The translations under genes and the position numbers were made by a program. From NCBI GenBank assembly GCA_963976055.1, contig CAXBJB010000004.1, positions 62,001 through 126,000 of the forward strand: a stretch of 64,000 nt of DNA. The letters run 5' to 3'. How positions within the stretch are numbered: the first letter of the stretch is position 1; every line of letters starts with the position of its first letter. The stretch comes from UBA1479 sp963976055 (GTDB lineage: Bacteria > Pseudomonadota > Alphaproteobacteria > Rhodospirillales > Casp-alpha2). Below the pieces are notes generated by a model that saw nothing but the letters and a program-made list of their open reading frames with translations, had not been told where the DNA came from and did no database searches. Of this stretch, positions 26,577-39,539 are shown one piece after another.

Positions 26577-26603
26577 CGGGCGGCGGGATGGTTCCGCCGC
26601 CCG
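26577..26603 (+). terminator. GC hairpin between cbtA and the HugZ-like gene
   Basis: A perfect 10-bp stem CGGGCGGCGG/CCGCCGCCCG encloses a 7-base loop, 33 bp after the cbtA stop and 7 bp before the AAGGAGG of the next gene. There is no T-run, so it may be a weak or Rho-dependent terminator or a translational control element. Confidence 0.45.
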
Positions 26604-26626
26604 CCGTTCAAGGAGGTTCCGCCGCG

Positions 26627-27367
26627 ATGGTCCGCCCGCCTTCCGTCCCCCGCGATGTCCTGATCGCCGAGGTCCGCAGCCTGCTGATGGGCGGGCGCGC
26701 GGGCGTCTTGTCCACGACCTTCCGAGGGCGGGCGCATTGGCCCTACGGCTCGCTCGTCACCTATGCGCCGGATACGGACGGCGCCCCCATCTTTCTGTTT
26801 TCCGGGCTGTCCGATCACACGGGCAATCTCGCGAAGGACGCAAAGGCGTCGCTTCTGATCGAGCGCGCCCTGCGCCGCAAGAACCCGCAGCAGGGGCCGC
26901 GAATCTCGGTCCTCGGCACGGTCGTCCCGACCAAGGACACGCACCACCGTGTCCGCTTTCTGGCCCGCCATCCGGGGGCCGCGCGCTATGCCGATTTCGG
27001 CGACTTCGGGTTCTACCGCATGGAGATCGACCGGGTGCATCTGGTCGGCGGGTTCGCCCGCGCGCAATGGCTGAAGGCGGCCGACATCGCGCCGCCCCCG
27101 GCCGCCGTGCGCGCCGTCGCCCAGGCCGAAGCGGACGTCATCGATCATATGAACGCCGACCATGGCGCGGCGCTCGACCTATACGCCAACAAGCTTTTGC
27201 GGCGGAAGGGCGCGGGTTGGCGCGCCGTCGCCTGCGATCCCTGGGGCCTGGACCTGATGCGGAACGAGGCCCCGGCACGCCTTGAATTCGACGCCATGGC
27301 GGGCGACGCGGGCAGCCTGCGTCAGGCCCTGGTCGACCTTGCGGCGAAGGCGCGGGCCAGGCCCTGA
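26627..27367 (+). CDS. HugZ-like pyridoxamine-phosphate-oxidase-fold protein with DUF2470 domain
   Basis: Protein of 246 residues. The N-terminal split-barrel flavin-binding domain (residues about 10-150) contains AGVLSTTFRGRAHWPYGSLV and FLFSGLSDHTGN. The C-terminal part has VIDHMNADHGAALDLYA, the DUF2470 hallmark that in HugZ contacts heme. HugZ-family proteins degrade or handle heme for iron use. The start at ATG 26627 follows a strong AAGGAGG; an in-frame ATG upstream at 26573 lacks one. A GC hairpin separates it from the cobalt operon. Confidence 0.85.
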   Translation: MVRPPSVPRDVLIAEVRSLLMGGRAGVLSTTFRGRAHWPYGSLVTYAPDTDGAPIFLFSGLSDHTGNLAKDAKASLLIERALRRKNPQQGPRISVLGTVVPTKDTHHRVRFLARHPGAARYADFGDFGFYRMEIDRVHLVGGFARAQWLKAADIAPPPAAVRAVAQAEADVIDHMNADHGAALDLYANKLLRRKGAGWRAVACDPWGLDLMRNEAPARLEFDAMAGDAGSLRQALVDLAAKARARP

Positions 27368-27603
27368 ACCTGCCCGGCATTTTGGCTGCAATAATGTGAA
27401 AGGAATGTTGCCCCGTCCTGCCGGGAAGGTTACGTTTTGCGGGAAACCTTGATTAACAGGGCGCAGGGAAACACCAGGGACATCGCGCGTGACGACCCGC
27501 CGGGGGGCGGACGTCGGCGTTTATCAATCACATTCATCGAATCGAAACGGTCACCGCATCGCCGCGGCCGACGGGCGCAATCATTATCCTCAGGGAGTTT
27601 ATT

Positions 27604-29211
27604 GTGGAGAACGCAGGACACTTCATTTCCAGCTTCGGATTGGACAATCACGGATTGGCGGGGGTCAAACGGGCCTTTTGGAACCTTGACGCCCATCACC
27701 TGTTCGAAGAGGCCGTGCGCCGCGGCGAAGGCCGGATTTCGGCCGGCGGCGCCATCGTCACGGAAACGGGCCAGCACACGGGCCGGTCGCCCAACGACCG
27801 CTTCATCGTCGAGGAAGACGCGACCAAGGACGAGATCTGGTGGGGCAAGGTCAACCGCCCCATGTCCGAGGCCCATTTTGACGGCTTGCTCGCCAAGATG
27901 CAGACGCATTACCAGGGCAAGGACGCCTTCGTGCAGGATTGCTATGCCGGCGCCCATTCCGATTACCGCCTGAAGGTGCGGGTCGTGACCGAGGAAGCCT
28001 GGCACAACCTGTTCGCGCGCAACATGTTCATCCAGCCGCCGCGCCAGGACCTGGCCGGGTTCGAACCCGAATTCACCGTCATCCAGGCACCGTCGCTGAC
28101 CGCCGATCCGGCCCAGGACGGCACCACGTCGGGCACCTTCATCGTCGTGCATCTTTCGCGGCGCATGATCATCATCGGCGGATCGGCCTATGCCGGGGAG
28201 ATCAAGAAGTCGATCTTCTCGATCATGAACTTCCTGATGCCGGCGCGCGACGTGCTGCCCATGCACTGTTCCGCCAACCAGGGGGGCGACGGTTCCACGG
28301 CCATCTTCTTCGGCCTGTCGGGCACCGGCAAGACGACCCTGTCGGCCGATTCCTCGCGCACCCTGATCGGGGATGACGAGCACGGCTGGGGCGATGTCGG
28401 GGTCTTCAACTTCGAAGGCGGCTGCTACGCCAAGACCATCAACCTGACCCACGAGGCCGAGCCGGAAATCTTCGACCTGTGCCACACCTTCGGCTCGATC
28501 ATCGAGAACGTGGTGATGGATCCGGTTACGGGCGGGCTCGACTTCTTCGATCCGTCCCTGACCGAAAACGGCCGCGTCAGCTACGACATCACCAAGGTCC
28601 ATAACGCATCCGCCACGGGATGCGGCGGTCAGCCCAAGGACATCGTCATGCTGACCTGCGACGCTTTCGGGGTGCTGCCGCCGATCAGCCAGCTGACCCC
28701 GGATCAGGCCATGTACCACTTCCTGTCCGGCTACACCGCCAAGGTCGCCGGGACCGAGCGGGGCCTGAAGGAGCCGCAGGCGACGTTCTCGACCTGTTTC
28801 GGCGCGCCCTTCATGCCGCGCCATCCCACGGTCTACGCCAAGCTGCTGGGCGAAAAGATGGCCAAGCACAACGCCAAATGCTGGCTCGTCAACACCGGCT
28901 GGTCCGGCGGCGGCTACGGCGAGGGCGAGCGCATGAAGATCGCCTATACCCGGGCCATGCTGCACGCGGCGCTGGACGGCAAGCTCGACGCCGCCGGCTT
29001 CACCCCCGATCCCAACTTCGGGGTGCTGGTGCCCAACGCCTGTCCGAACGTGCCGACGGAGGTTCTCAACCCCAAGAACACCTGGGCCAACGCCGGGGCC
29101 TACGACGCCCAGGCGCGGGACCTGACCCAGCGGTTCGAAGCCAACTTCGGACAGTTCGAAAGCCATGTCGGCGACAGCGTGAAGGCGGCCGCGATCAGAG
29201 CGGCTGCTTAG
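27604..29211 (+). CDS. pckA: Phosphoenolpyruvate carboxykinase (ATP)
   Basis: ATP-type PEPCK of 535 residues, converting oxaloacetate and ATP to PEP in gluconeogenesis. Visible are the P-loop GLSGTGKTTLSAD, TGRSPNDRF, the metal-binding MHCSANQGGDG and NTGWSGGGYGEG. It starts with GTG at 27604 behind AGGGAG. The enzyme makes PEP, the phosphoryl donor for EI encoded 10 kb away. In relatives chvI and pckA are adjacent and pckA is under ChvGI influence; here the cbt and hugZ genes lie between. A terminator follows at 29321-29355. The 236 bp upstream hold no clear promoter that I can defend. Confidence 0.97.
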   Translation: MENAGHFISSFGLDNHGLAGVKRAFWNLDAHHLFEEAVRRGEGRISAGGAIVTETGQHTGRSPNDRFIVEEDATKDEIWWGKVNRPMSEAHFDGLLAKMQTHYQGKDAFVQDCYAGAHSDYRLKVRVVTEEAWHNLFARNMFIQPPRQDLAGFEPEFTVIQAPSLTADPAQDGTTSGTFIVVHLSRRMIIIGGSAYAGEIKKSIFSIMNFLMPARDVLPMHCSANQGGDGSTAIFFGLSGTGKTTLSADSSRTLIGDDEHGWGDVGVFNFEGGCYAKTINLTHEAEPEIFDLCHTFGSIIENVVMDPVTGGLDFFDPSLTENGRVSYDITKVHNASATGCGGQPKDIVMLTCDAFGVLPPISQLTPDQAMYHFLSGYTAKVAGTERGLKEPQATFSTCFGAPFMPRHPTVYAKLLGEKMAKHNAKCWLVNTGWSGGGYGEGERMKIAYTRAMLHAALDGKLDAAGFTPDPNFGVLVPNACPNVPTEVLNPKNTWANAGAYDAQARDLTQRFEANFGQFESHVGDSVKAAAIRAAA

Positions 29212-29320
29212 TCGCAAAACCCGCGCGGGACCTTACGGCCCGCGACGGTTGTTTTGCACGGGACAAGTAGGGCGCGATCCGCGCCGCCACCTGATCCCGT
29301 CCCGCATTTTGATCGGAAAG

Positions 29321-29355
29321 CCGGCGCCTCTTCCCAGGGGCGCCGGTTTTTCTTT
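29321..29355 (+). terminator. Rho-independent terminator after pckA
   Basis: Stem CCGGCGCC/GGCGCCGG (29321-29328 and 29339-29346) with a 10-base loop, followed by TTTTTCTTT. It lies about 110 bp beyond the pckA stop and before the next gene. Confidence 0.85.
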
Positions 29356-29419
29356 GGCCGGGCGATTCGTTCGGGCAGACTGGTCGCGAAAACAGACCAA
29401 ACAGCCAAGGGAGCGAATC

Positions 29420-29941
29420 ATGAGGGTGCTGGCACTTTTTCTCCTGGTGACGGCGATCGCGGTCGCCGGCCCGGCGCGCGCGCAATCGACGACGCAGCCG
29501 CAGGTCACGGATATCGTGTTCTCCGAAATTGAAAAGCGGATATTGAAGGACGTCCTAGGCGACGGCCGCTACGAAGCCAACGGTGACGGCACCTACCGCA
29601 AGACCGGCCACGACGGTAAATACGACGACCTGGAGCGGGGCCGCGACGGCAAATTCTATGGCAAGAAGAAGGACAAGGGCGAAGGCGGGCGTGGCAAGGG
29701 CCTGCCCCCCGGCCTGGCCAAGAAAAGCACGCTCCCGCCCGGCCTGCGAAAACAGTTGGAGCGCAACGGCCATTTGCCGCCGGGGCTGGCCGTCAATCCG
29801 TTGCCCTACGAAGCGGTGGTCAACCTGCCGCCGCCCGCGAACGGCACGGAGCGCGCCATCGTGGATACCTCCGTCGTGCTGCTGGAAAAGGGCACGGGCC
29901 TGATCCTCGACGTGCTGAAGGACGTGCTGTCCCGCCCCTGA
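29420..29941 (+). CDS. Exported protein with PPGL repeats, CigR-like
   Basis: Protein of 173 residues with a clear signal peptide (MRVLALFLLVTAIAVAGPARA, cleavage after ARA). The mature part is Gly/Asp/Lys-rich (GDGRYEANGDGTYRKTG) and then carries three PPGL repeats within about 35 residues: GLPPGLAKK, LPPGLRKQL and LPPGLAVN. Similar repeats occur in periplasmic proteins of the CigR type, whose biochemical role is unclear. The ATG at 29420 has AAGGGAG upstream. I do not assign a function. Confidence 0.75.
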   Translation: MRVLALFLLVTAIAVAGPARAQSTTQPQVTDIVFSEIEKRILKDVLGDGRYEANGDGTYRKTGHDGKYDDLERGRDGKFYGKKKDKGEGGRGKGLPPGLAKKSTLPPGLRKQLERNGHLPPGLAVNPLPYEAVVNLPPPANGTERAIVDTSVVLLEKGTGLILDVLKDVLSRP

Positions 29942-30008
29942 CGACCATTCCCGGCAATTTGTCCGCGCCGCCTGCCGCAAAAGGACGGGCCGTGCCTTTT
30001 TTCTTGAC

Positions 30009-30031
30009 TTGCAATTAAGAATGATTTGCAA
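30009..30031 (+). promoter_or_regulatory. Fur/Mur-like operator
   Basis: A 23-bp imperfect palindrome with TTGCAA at both ends (30009-30014, 30026-30031) and a central AAGAATGATT, in an AT-rich island unlike its surroundings. It resembles metal-regulator boxes of alphaproteobacteria. It lies 45 bp upstream of the gene at 30076, with a possible -10 (AATAAT at 30035-30040). Confidence 0.55.
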
Positions 30032-30075
30032 TTGAATAATATCGACATGAACAGGCAACACACGGGACGGACGGC

Positions 30076-30687
30076 ATGGGACATATGGGATACGGCGGCG
30101 GTCAAGTCAGCGGTCGTTGGGGTGCCGCAGGCCTGCGCCATGCCGCCACCGCCTGCGGTGCGACCGACCAGGCGGCGGAACGGCCCCGGCGGCTCGATTT
30201 CTCCGACCTCGACCTGCCCGAATGCCTGTTGATCAAGCCGATCCGCCTGTGGATGCACGGGCCGGAAAACTGGCCCCTGGTCGGCATGCAGTACCATGCC
30301 CATTTCGGCGAGCTGCGCACGACCCGGGCCATGGTCGCGCTGCGCGGGGTGATCGAGACCCTCAACGCGGGCGGGCGCCGCATGATGCATTTCCACAAGG
30401 CCTGGAAATGCACGATCACCGGCGACGAGCGTGCCCTGGTCGCCCTTGCCGCCGCCGTGCAGGCGGGGGACGGCGACCGCGCCCGGGCCATGGCGCTGCG
30501 TCTGGTGGGGCTTGATTGGCAGCAACCGCTGCTCGACGACATGGCGGCGCTGACCGAGGTCTTCACGGCCCGGGGCCATCGTTTCGTTCATTTGCCGCCC
30601 AGGGGGCAGGGCCCTGCGGGCCGGGCCGCGCCGGTCAGGATCGCGCGCGAAACCCCGCCACGGCGAGCGCCAGCCAGCCGGCCATGA
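30076..30687 (+). CDS. Uncharacterised protein behind a Fur-like box
   Basis: Reading of 203 residues with no family I can name. The N-terminus is Gly-rich (MGHMGYGGGQVSGRWG); the middle has ECLLIKPIRLWMHGPENW and MMHFHKAWKC with several His and Cys; and the C-terminal half is helical (VALAAAVQAGDGDRARAMAL). No signal peptide or membrane helix is seen. The Shine-Dalgarno is weak. A metal-responsive role is suggested only by the TTGCAA palindrome upstream. The last 53 bp overlap the convergent DUF423 gene, where the Arg/Pro-rich end may not be conserved. A different small frame starting at 30047 is less likely to be coding. Confidence 0.6.
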   Translation: MGHMGYGGGQVSGRWGAAGLRHAATACGATDQAAERPRRLDFSDLDLPECLLIKPIRLWMHGPENWPLVGMQYHAHFGELRTTRAMVALRGVIETLNAGGRRMMHFHKAWKCTITGDERALVALAAAVQAGDGDRARAMALRLVGLDWQQPLLDDMAALTEVFTARGHRFVHLPPRGQGPAGRAAPVRIARETPPRRAPASRP

Positions 30688-31015
30688 GGGCGAAGCCGCC
30701 CCAGGGGGCGAGAAAGGTCAGGTTCCACAGGCCGAGCGCCGTCGCGGCGTAAAGCGCGCCGGAAAACAACAGAATGCCGATTGCGAACAGGGCCGCCGCC
30801 CCAGCGGCCCACGGCCCGGCCCTGGTCCCCGCCCGTTCCCGGACCAGGGCCGCGCCGATCAAGGCCAGGGTATGCCACATGTGAAAGCGGTTGGCGGTGG
30901 CGAACTGGCCCTTGAGAACCGCATCGCCTTCCAGCCCATGGCTGCCGTAGGCGGCCAGCGCCACGGCGAGGGCACCCGACACCCCGGCCAGGACGATCCA
31001 CCAGCGCCCGGTCAC
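30635..31015 (-). CDS. DUF423 inner-membrane protein
   Basis: Membrane protein of 126 residues with four hydrophobic segments: WIVLAGVSGALAVALAAYG, WHTLALIGAALV, AAALFAIGILLFSGALYA and GGFALMAGWLALAVAGF. The blocks AAYGSHGLEG and QFATANRFHMWHTLAL are diagnostic of DUF423. The function is unknown. It is the last gene of a three-gene unit, overlapping the upstream dehydrogenase by 4 bp. Confidence 0.88.
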   Translation of the reverse strand: MTGRWWIVLAGVSGALAVALAAYGSHGLEGDAVLKGQFATANRFHMWHTLALIGAALVRERAGTRAGPWAAGAAALFAIGILLFSGALYAATALGLWNLTFLAPWGGFALMAGWLALAVAGFRARS

Positions 31016-31860
31016 GACAGTGATCCCGGTTCAAGGTCAAGCGGCTCAAGCATGCGCAGTTCGTCCAGCAACGCCGTTTCGAACGCCCCGGCACCACCGT
31101 CCAGGGCGTCCAGATAGGCCTTCACGTCCTTTTCGATGATGCCGATGGTGTTGCCAGGATCATACCCCTGGCGCGACCAGTCGATGGCGTCGATGTTGTC
31201 GCCGTACCAGGTCGATCCCGACGACATGGCCATGACATCCAGAAGCCGCCGCCGATCGAGGCCGAGGGCCTGGGCCGAGGCCAGGGCCTTGCGCACGGCG
31301 ACGACGCCGACCACGCCGACGAAATTGTTCAATACCTTGCAGGTCATGCCCGCCCCCACGGGGCCCAGGTGATGGATGCCGTCGCCCATGGCCTGGAACA
31401 GGGGCATCAGGCGCCCAACCGTCGCCGGGGCGCCGCCGACCATGAAGGTCAGGGTGCCACGGGCCGCGCGAAAGGGGGCGCCGGACATGGGGGCGTCGGC
31501 GAAATCCACGCCGTCCGGCATGCGCGCCGCCAAATCCGTCACGGCGCGGGGCGACAGGGTCGAGCAGGTCACGAACAGGTCCGGCCGCTTGTCCCGCCGC
31601 AGGATGCCCTGATCGCCGAAACACAGGTCTTCCGTCTGTTGGCTGTCGCGGACCACGGACAGCACAATGTCGCAGCGCGCGGCGAAGTCGCCAGCATCCG
31701 CGATCATGCGCGGTGCGAAGCCGCCGAATTCGTCAATATTCCTGACGTCGTGGCCCCACACGTCGACCCCCGCCGCCAACAGGCATTCCGCCATGGGCAG
31801 GCCCATGGTGCCGCAGCCGGCGATGCCGACGGTTGTGGTGCCGGGGGGCGGAATGCTCAC
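31012..31860 (-). CDS. NAD(P)-dependent beta-hydroxyacid dehydrogenase (3-hydroxyisobutyrate dehydrogenase family)
   Basis: Protein of 282 residues in the HIBADH/tartronate semialdehyde reductase family. The nucleotide motif GIAGCGTMGLPMAE is at the N-terminus, DAPMSGAPFRAARGTLTFMV is the substrate region, and GAGMTCKVLNNF contains the expected catalytic Lys. The start is GTG 31860, which overlaps the amidotransferase stop (GTGA). A longer reading to 31935 enters that gene. The substrate is not predictable from sequence. Confidence 0.85.
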   Translation of the reverse strand: MSIPPPGTTTVGIAGCGTMGLPMAECLLAAGVDVWGHDVRNIDEFGGFAPRMIADAGDFAARCDIVLSVVRDSQQTEDLCFGDQGILRRDKRPDLFVTCSTLSPRAVTDLAARMPDGVDFADAPMSGAPFRAARGTLTFMVGGAPATVGRLMPLFQAMGDGIHHLGPVGAGMTCKVLNNFVGVVGVVAVRKALASAQALGLDRRRLLDVMAMSSGSTWYGDNIDAIDWSRQGYDPGNTIGIIEKDVKAYLDALDGGAGAFETALLDELRMLEPLDLEPGSLS

Positions 31861-32570
31861 CGTGCCGCCTCGACCAGGGCCCGGAACAGGGCCTGGTTGG
31901 GATCGCGTTTCTCCAGGAAAAATTCCGGATGCCACTGCACGCCCAGGCAGAACGTGTTGTCGGGACGCTCGGCCCCCTCGATCACCCCGTCCGGCGCCAC
32001 GGCGTTGACGACCAGCGTCGGCGGCAGCGCGCGGGGCGCTTCGTTATGGGCGGTGTTGACCATCATCTCGTCGCGCCCGACGATGCGGTGCAGCAGGGTG
32101 CCCGGCGTGACGGCGACGGCATGGGCGGTTTCCTCCGCCGGTTTTTCGTTGAGATGGTCGATGGGCCCCGCGATTTCCGATTTCAGGTCGCGGATCAGGC
32201 TGGCCCCCTCGACCGCCGCCAGAACCTGCAATCCGGCGCAGATGCCCAACAGGGGAACATCCCGGTCGATGGCGGCCCGCACCAGGGGCACCTCGGCGGC
32301 GTGGCGGGGATGCGGCGCTTCGGCGACGACGATCTCGCCGCCATAATAAACCTCGGGAAAGGGATAGAAGCCGCCCGGCACGATGACGCCGCCGACCGCG
32401 TCCAGATAATCGTCCCATCCCTGCGCGATATAGGGCAGGCCCACGGGCAATCCGCCTGCCACCCATACGGCATCGAAATAGGCGCAGCGCAACGCATGAT
32501 GCGGGCGTTTGGAAAAACTGCCCTTTTCCTGATAGTCGAGCAGAATGCCGATGACGGGGCGCGTCGTCAT
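31857..32570 (-). CDS. Gamma-glutamyl-gamma-aminobutyrate hydrolase-like class I amidotransferase
   Basis: Protein of 237 residues in the PuuD family of class I glutamine amidotransferase-like hydrolases. The nucleophile Cys lies in LLGICAGLQVLA and the catalytic His/Glu in GVQWHPEFF, so the triad is complete. PuuD releases GABA from gamma-glutamyl-GABA in putrescine breakdown, but no other puu gene is present, so the substrate is uncertain. It heads an operon with the dehydrogenase (4-bp overlap) and the DUF423 gene. Confidence 0.85.
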   Translation of the reverse strand: MTTRPVIGILLDYQEKGSFSKRPHHALRCAYFDAVWVAGGLPVGLPYIAQGWDDYLDAVGGVIVPGGFYPFPEVYYGGEIVVAEAPHPRHAAEVPLVRAAIDRDVPLLGICAGLQVLAAVEGASLIRDLKSEIAGPIDHLNEKPAEETAHAVAVTPGTLLHRIVGRDEMMVNTAHNEAPRALPPTLVVNAVAPDGVIEGAERPDNTFCLGVQWHPEFFLEKRDPNQALFRALVEAAR

Positions 32571-32671
32571 GGGATGCCAAGCCTGTCAGCGGGGCGATAT
32601 GCGGGCAATGGTTGATCTCCGGTCCGATAGAGGCCTAACCTTTACAGGGGTTTATACCCGAAGGGGGAGGA

Positions 32672-33211
32672 ATGGTCGAACAGAAGCCGCAGATGGAAGC
32701 ACTTTCCATCGACCCCCGGGTGATGGAACCGAGGCTGGCGGTGCTGTTCAACTACTGGACGGGACTGACGGCCCCGCCCGACCTGCCGCGCTGGGGCGGC
32801 GCCGTCGGGGAGGGTTTCCGGCTGATCGACCTGGATCCGGACATTCTCGCGATCCTGACCGTCGTCGACGCCGGCCCGGCCTCGGCCGATTTTGTTTATC
32901 GGTTCTGGGGTACGGGGCGGTTCCTGTTCCTCGGCAACCGTCCGGACCCCACGGGCAAGCCGGTCATCGAGGGGCTCAGCAAATTGAACGCGGCGGATGT
33001 GCTGGCGCAATATCAGGCCGTCTACGCCACGGGCCGTCCCATGCTGATGCAGAACTCCTGGACGCTGGAAAGCGGGCTGGTCGCGGAATGCCATACCCTG
33101 CGATTGCCGCTCGCCGCCGACGAGGGGCCGGGCGTCGGCAAGATCGTCGCGGCGACCAAGTTCCTCCGCCATGCCGACAAGGTTCAGCGTCTGCTGAATG
33201 ACGGGGCCTGA
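32672..33211 (+). CDS. PAS_5-like single-domain protein
   Basis: Soluble protein of 179 residues resembling the small PAS_5-type proteins common in Rhodospirillales. The typical features are RLAVLFNYWTGL at the N-terminus, DFVYRFWGTGRF in the middle and LRLPLAADEGPGVGKIVA near the end. There is no output domain. The ATG has GGGGGAGGA directly upstream. It stands alone, convergent with gltD, and its signal is unknown. Confidence 0.7.
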   Translation: MVEQKPQMEALSIDPRVMEPRLAVLFNYWTGLTAPPDLPRWGGAVGEGFRLIDLDPDILAILTVVDAGPASADFVYRFWGTGRFLFLGNRPDPTGKPVIEGLSKLNAADVLAQYQAVYATGRPMLMQNSWTLESGLVAECHTLRLPLAADEGPGVGKIVAATKFLRHADKVQRLLNDGA

Positions 33212-33245
33212 ACTTTCCGGCGGTGCCGTATCACGATGATAGGCT

Positions 33246-34691
33246 CTAGCGCGGCAGGTCGCTCGTCCCCATCAGGAATTCGTCGATCGCCTTGGCGCAC
33301 TGGCGGCCTTCGCGGATCGCCCAGACGACCAGGGACTGGCCCCGGCGCATGTCGCCCGCGGCATAGACCTTGGGTAGGGACGTCGCGTATTTGTCCGTAT
33401 CTGCCTTGACGTTGCCGCGGGGGTCGAGATCGACGCCCATGGCTGCGATCATGCCGTCGTGGATGGGATGGACGAAGCCCATGGCGAGCAGCACCAGATC
33501 GGCCTTCAGGGTGAATTCGCTCCCCGGAACCTCGACCATCTCCATGCTGCCGCTTTCGCTGGGCCGCCATTCCAGGCGTACGCCGTTGAGCGCGCTGACC
33601 CGGCCGTCGGGGCCGGCGGTGAACGACTTGGTCATCACCGCGAAGTCCCGTTCCACGCCTTCCTGGTGCGACGACGAGGTGCGCAGCTTGAGCGGCCAGT
33701 CCGGCCAAGTCAGGGCCTTGTTTTCCTTTTCCGGCGGCTGGGGCATCAGTTCCAGCTGCGTGACCGAGGCCGCGCCATGGCGGTTCGACGTGCCGACGCA
33801 GTCCGATCCCGTGTCGCCGCCACCGATGACGATGACGTGCTTGTCCGTGGCCATGATCTCCGCACCCTGAGGCGTGTTGATCCCGGCGACCCGGCGGTTC
33901 TGCTGGGCGAGGAACTCCATGGCGAAATGCACGCCGGGCAGGTCGCGGCCCGGCACCGGCAGGTCGCGGGGGCTTTCCGATCCGCCGCACAGGGCGACCG
34001 CATCGAAGTCCTTCATCAGGTCCGCCGCATCCACGTTCTCACCGACATGGCTGTTGGGGCGGAATTCGACCCCTTCGGTCTGCATCTGCGCGATGCGCCG
34101 GTCGATCAGGTGCTTTTCCATCTTGAAGTCGGGAATGCCGAAACGCAGCAGGCCGCCGATGCGTTCGTTCTTTTCGAACACCACGACCTTATGCCCGGCG
34201 CGGGCCAGCTGCTGGGCGCAGGCCAGGCCCGCCGGGCCCGAACCGACGACGGCGACGCGCTTGTCCGTGTGATGGGCCGGAATTTGCGGCTTGATCCAAC
34301 CCTTGGCCCACCCGCGGTCGACCAGCGAACATTCGATGGTCTTGATGGTCACCGGCTCGTCCTGCAGGTTCAGGGTGCACGACGCCTCGCAGGGCGCGGG
34401 GCAGACACGGCCTGTGAACTCGGGGAAGTTGTTGGTGGAGTGCAGAAGCTCCAGCCCCTCGCGCCACTTGTTGCGATAGACCAGATCATTCCAGTCGGGA
34501 ATGATGTTGTTCACCGGGCAGCCCTGGTGACAGTAGGGGATGCCGCAGTCCATGCAGCGGGCCCCCTGCTCCGACACTTCCGCGTCCGTCAGCGGTTCGA
34601 CGAACTCCTGCCAATGCTTCAGGCGTTCTTCAACCGGGCGGTAAGACCGATCGTGACGCTCGATCTCCAAAAATCCAGTGGGTTTTCCCAT
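33246..34691 (-). CDS. gltD: Glutamate synthase (NADPH) small subunit
   Basis: GOGAT beta subunit of 481 residues, which passes electrons from NADPH through FAD and iron-sulfur clusters to the large subunit. The N-terminal cysteine clusters are CMDCGIPYCHQGCP and CPAPCEASC. The FAD motif VVGSGPAGLACAQQL and the NADPH motif VIGGGDTGSDCVG follow, and VYAAGDMRRGQSLVVWAI is C-terminal. It begins 3 bp after the gltB stop, giving a gltB-gltD operon. Confidence 0.97.
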   Translation of the reverse strand: MGKPTGFLEIERHDRSYRPVEERLKHWQEFVEPLTDAEVSEQGARCMDCGIPYCHQGCPVNNIIPDWNDLVYRNKWREGLELLHSTNNFPEFTGRVCPAPCEASCTLNLQDEPVTIKTIECSLVDRGWAKGWIKPQIPAHHTDKRVAVVGSGPAGLACAQQLARAGHKVVVFEKNERIGGLLRFGIPDFKMEKHLIDRRIAQMQTEGVEFRPNSHVGENVDAADLMKDFDAVALCGGSESPRDLPVPGRDLPGVHFAMEFLAQQNRRVAGINTPQGAEIMATDKHVIVIGGGDTGSDCVGTSNRHGAASVTQLELMPQPPEKENKALTWPDWPLKLRTSSSHQEGVERDFAVMTKSFTAGPDGRVSALNGVRLEWRPSESGSMEMVEVPGSEFTLKADLVLLAMGFVHPIHDGMIAAMGVDLDPRGNVKADTDKYATSLPKVYAAGDMRRGQSLVVWAIREGRQCAKAIDEFLMGTSDLPR

Positions 34692-34694
34692 TAT

Positions 34695-39320
<4,626 letters not shown>

Positions 39321-39539
39321 GCGTTAACTTCCTATTCGCGGGTTCTTGAGAGCCCATTTAGATAGCAATCCGCGCCCCGGACGCCAAACAAAAACCGGCC
39401 TCAACTGTCATAAAAATCACGGGAAATTGGCCCGTTTCGGTCCTTATGAGCAGGTGCACAAATGCGGCCCCGGCCCGCGCGGCCTCTTGGCAGGGCCCCG
39501 GGGATCGGCTAGAAGACCCAAAAGTCGTAGGAGCAAGCC

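Noticed and set aside
30026..30232. Small alternative plus-strand frame before the unknown gene at 30076
   Set aside because: Overlaps the longer frame, is Pro/Arg-rich and lacks a ribosome binding site at its first ATG.
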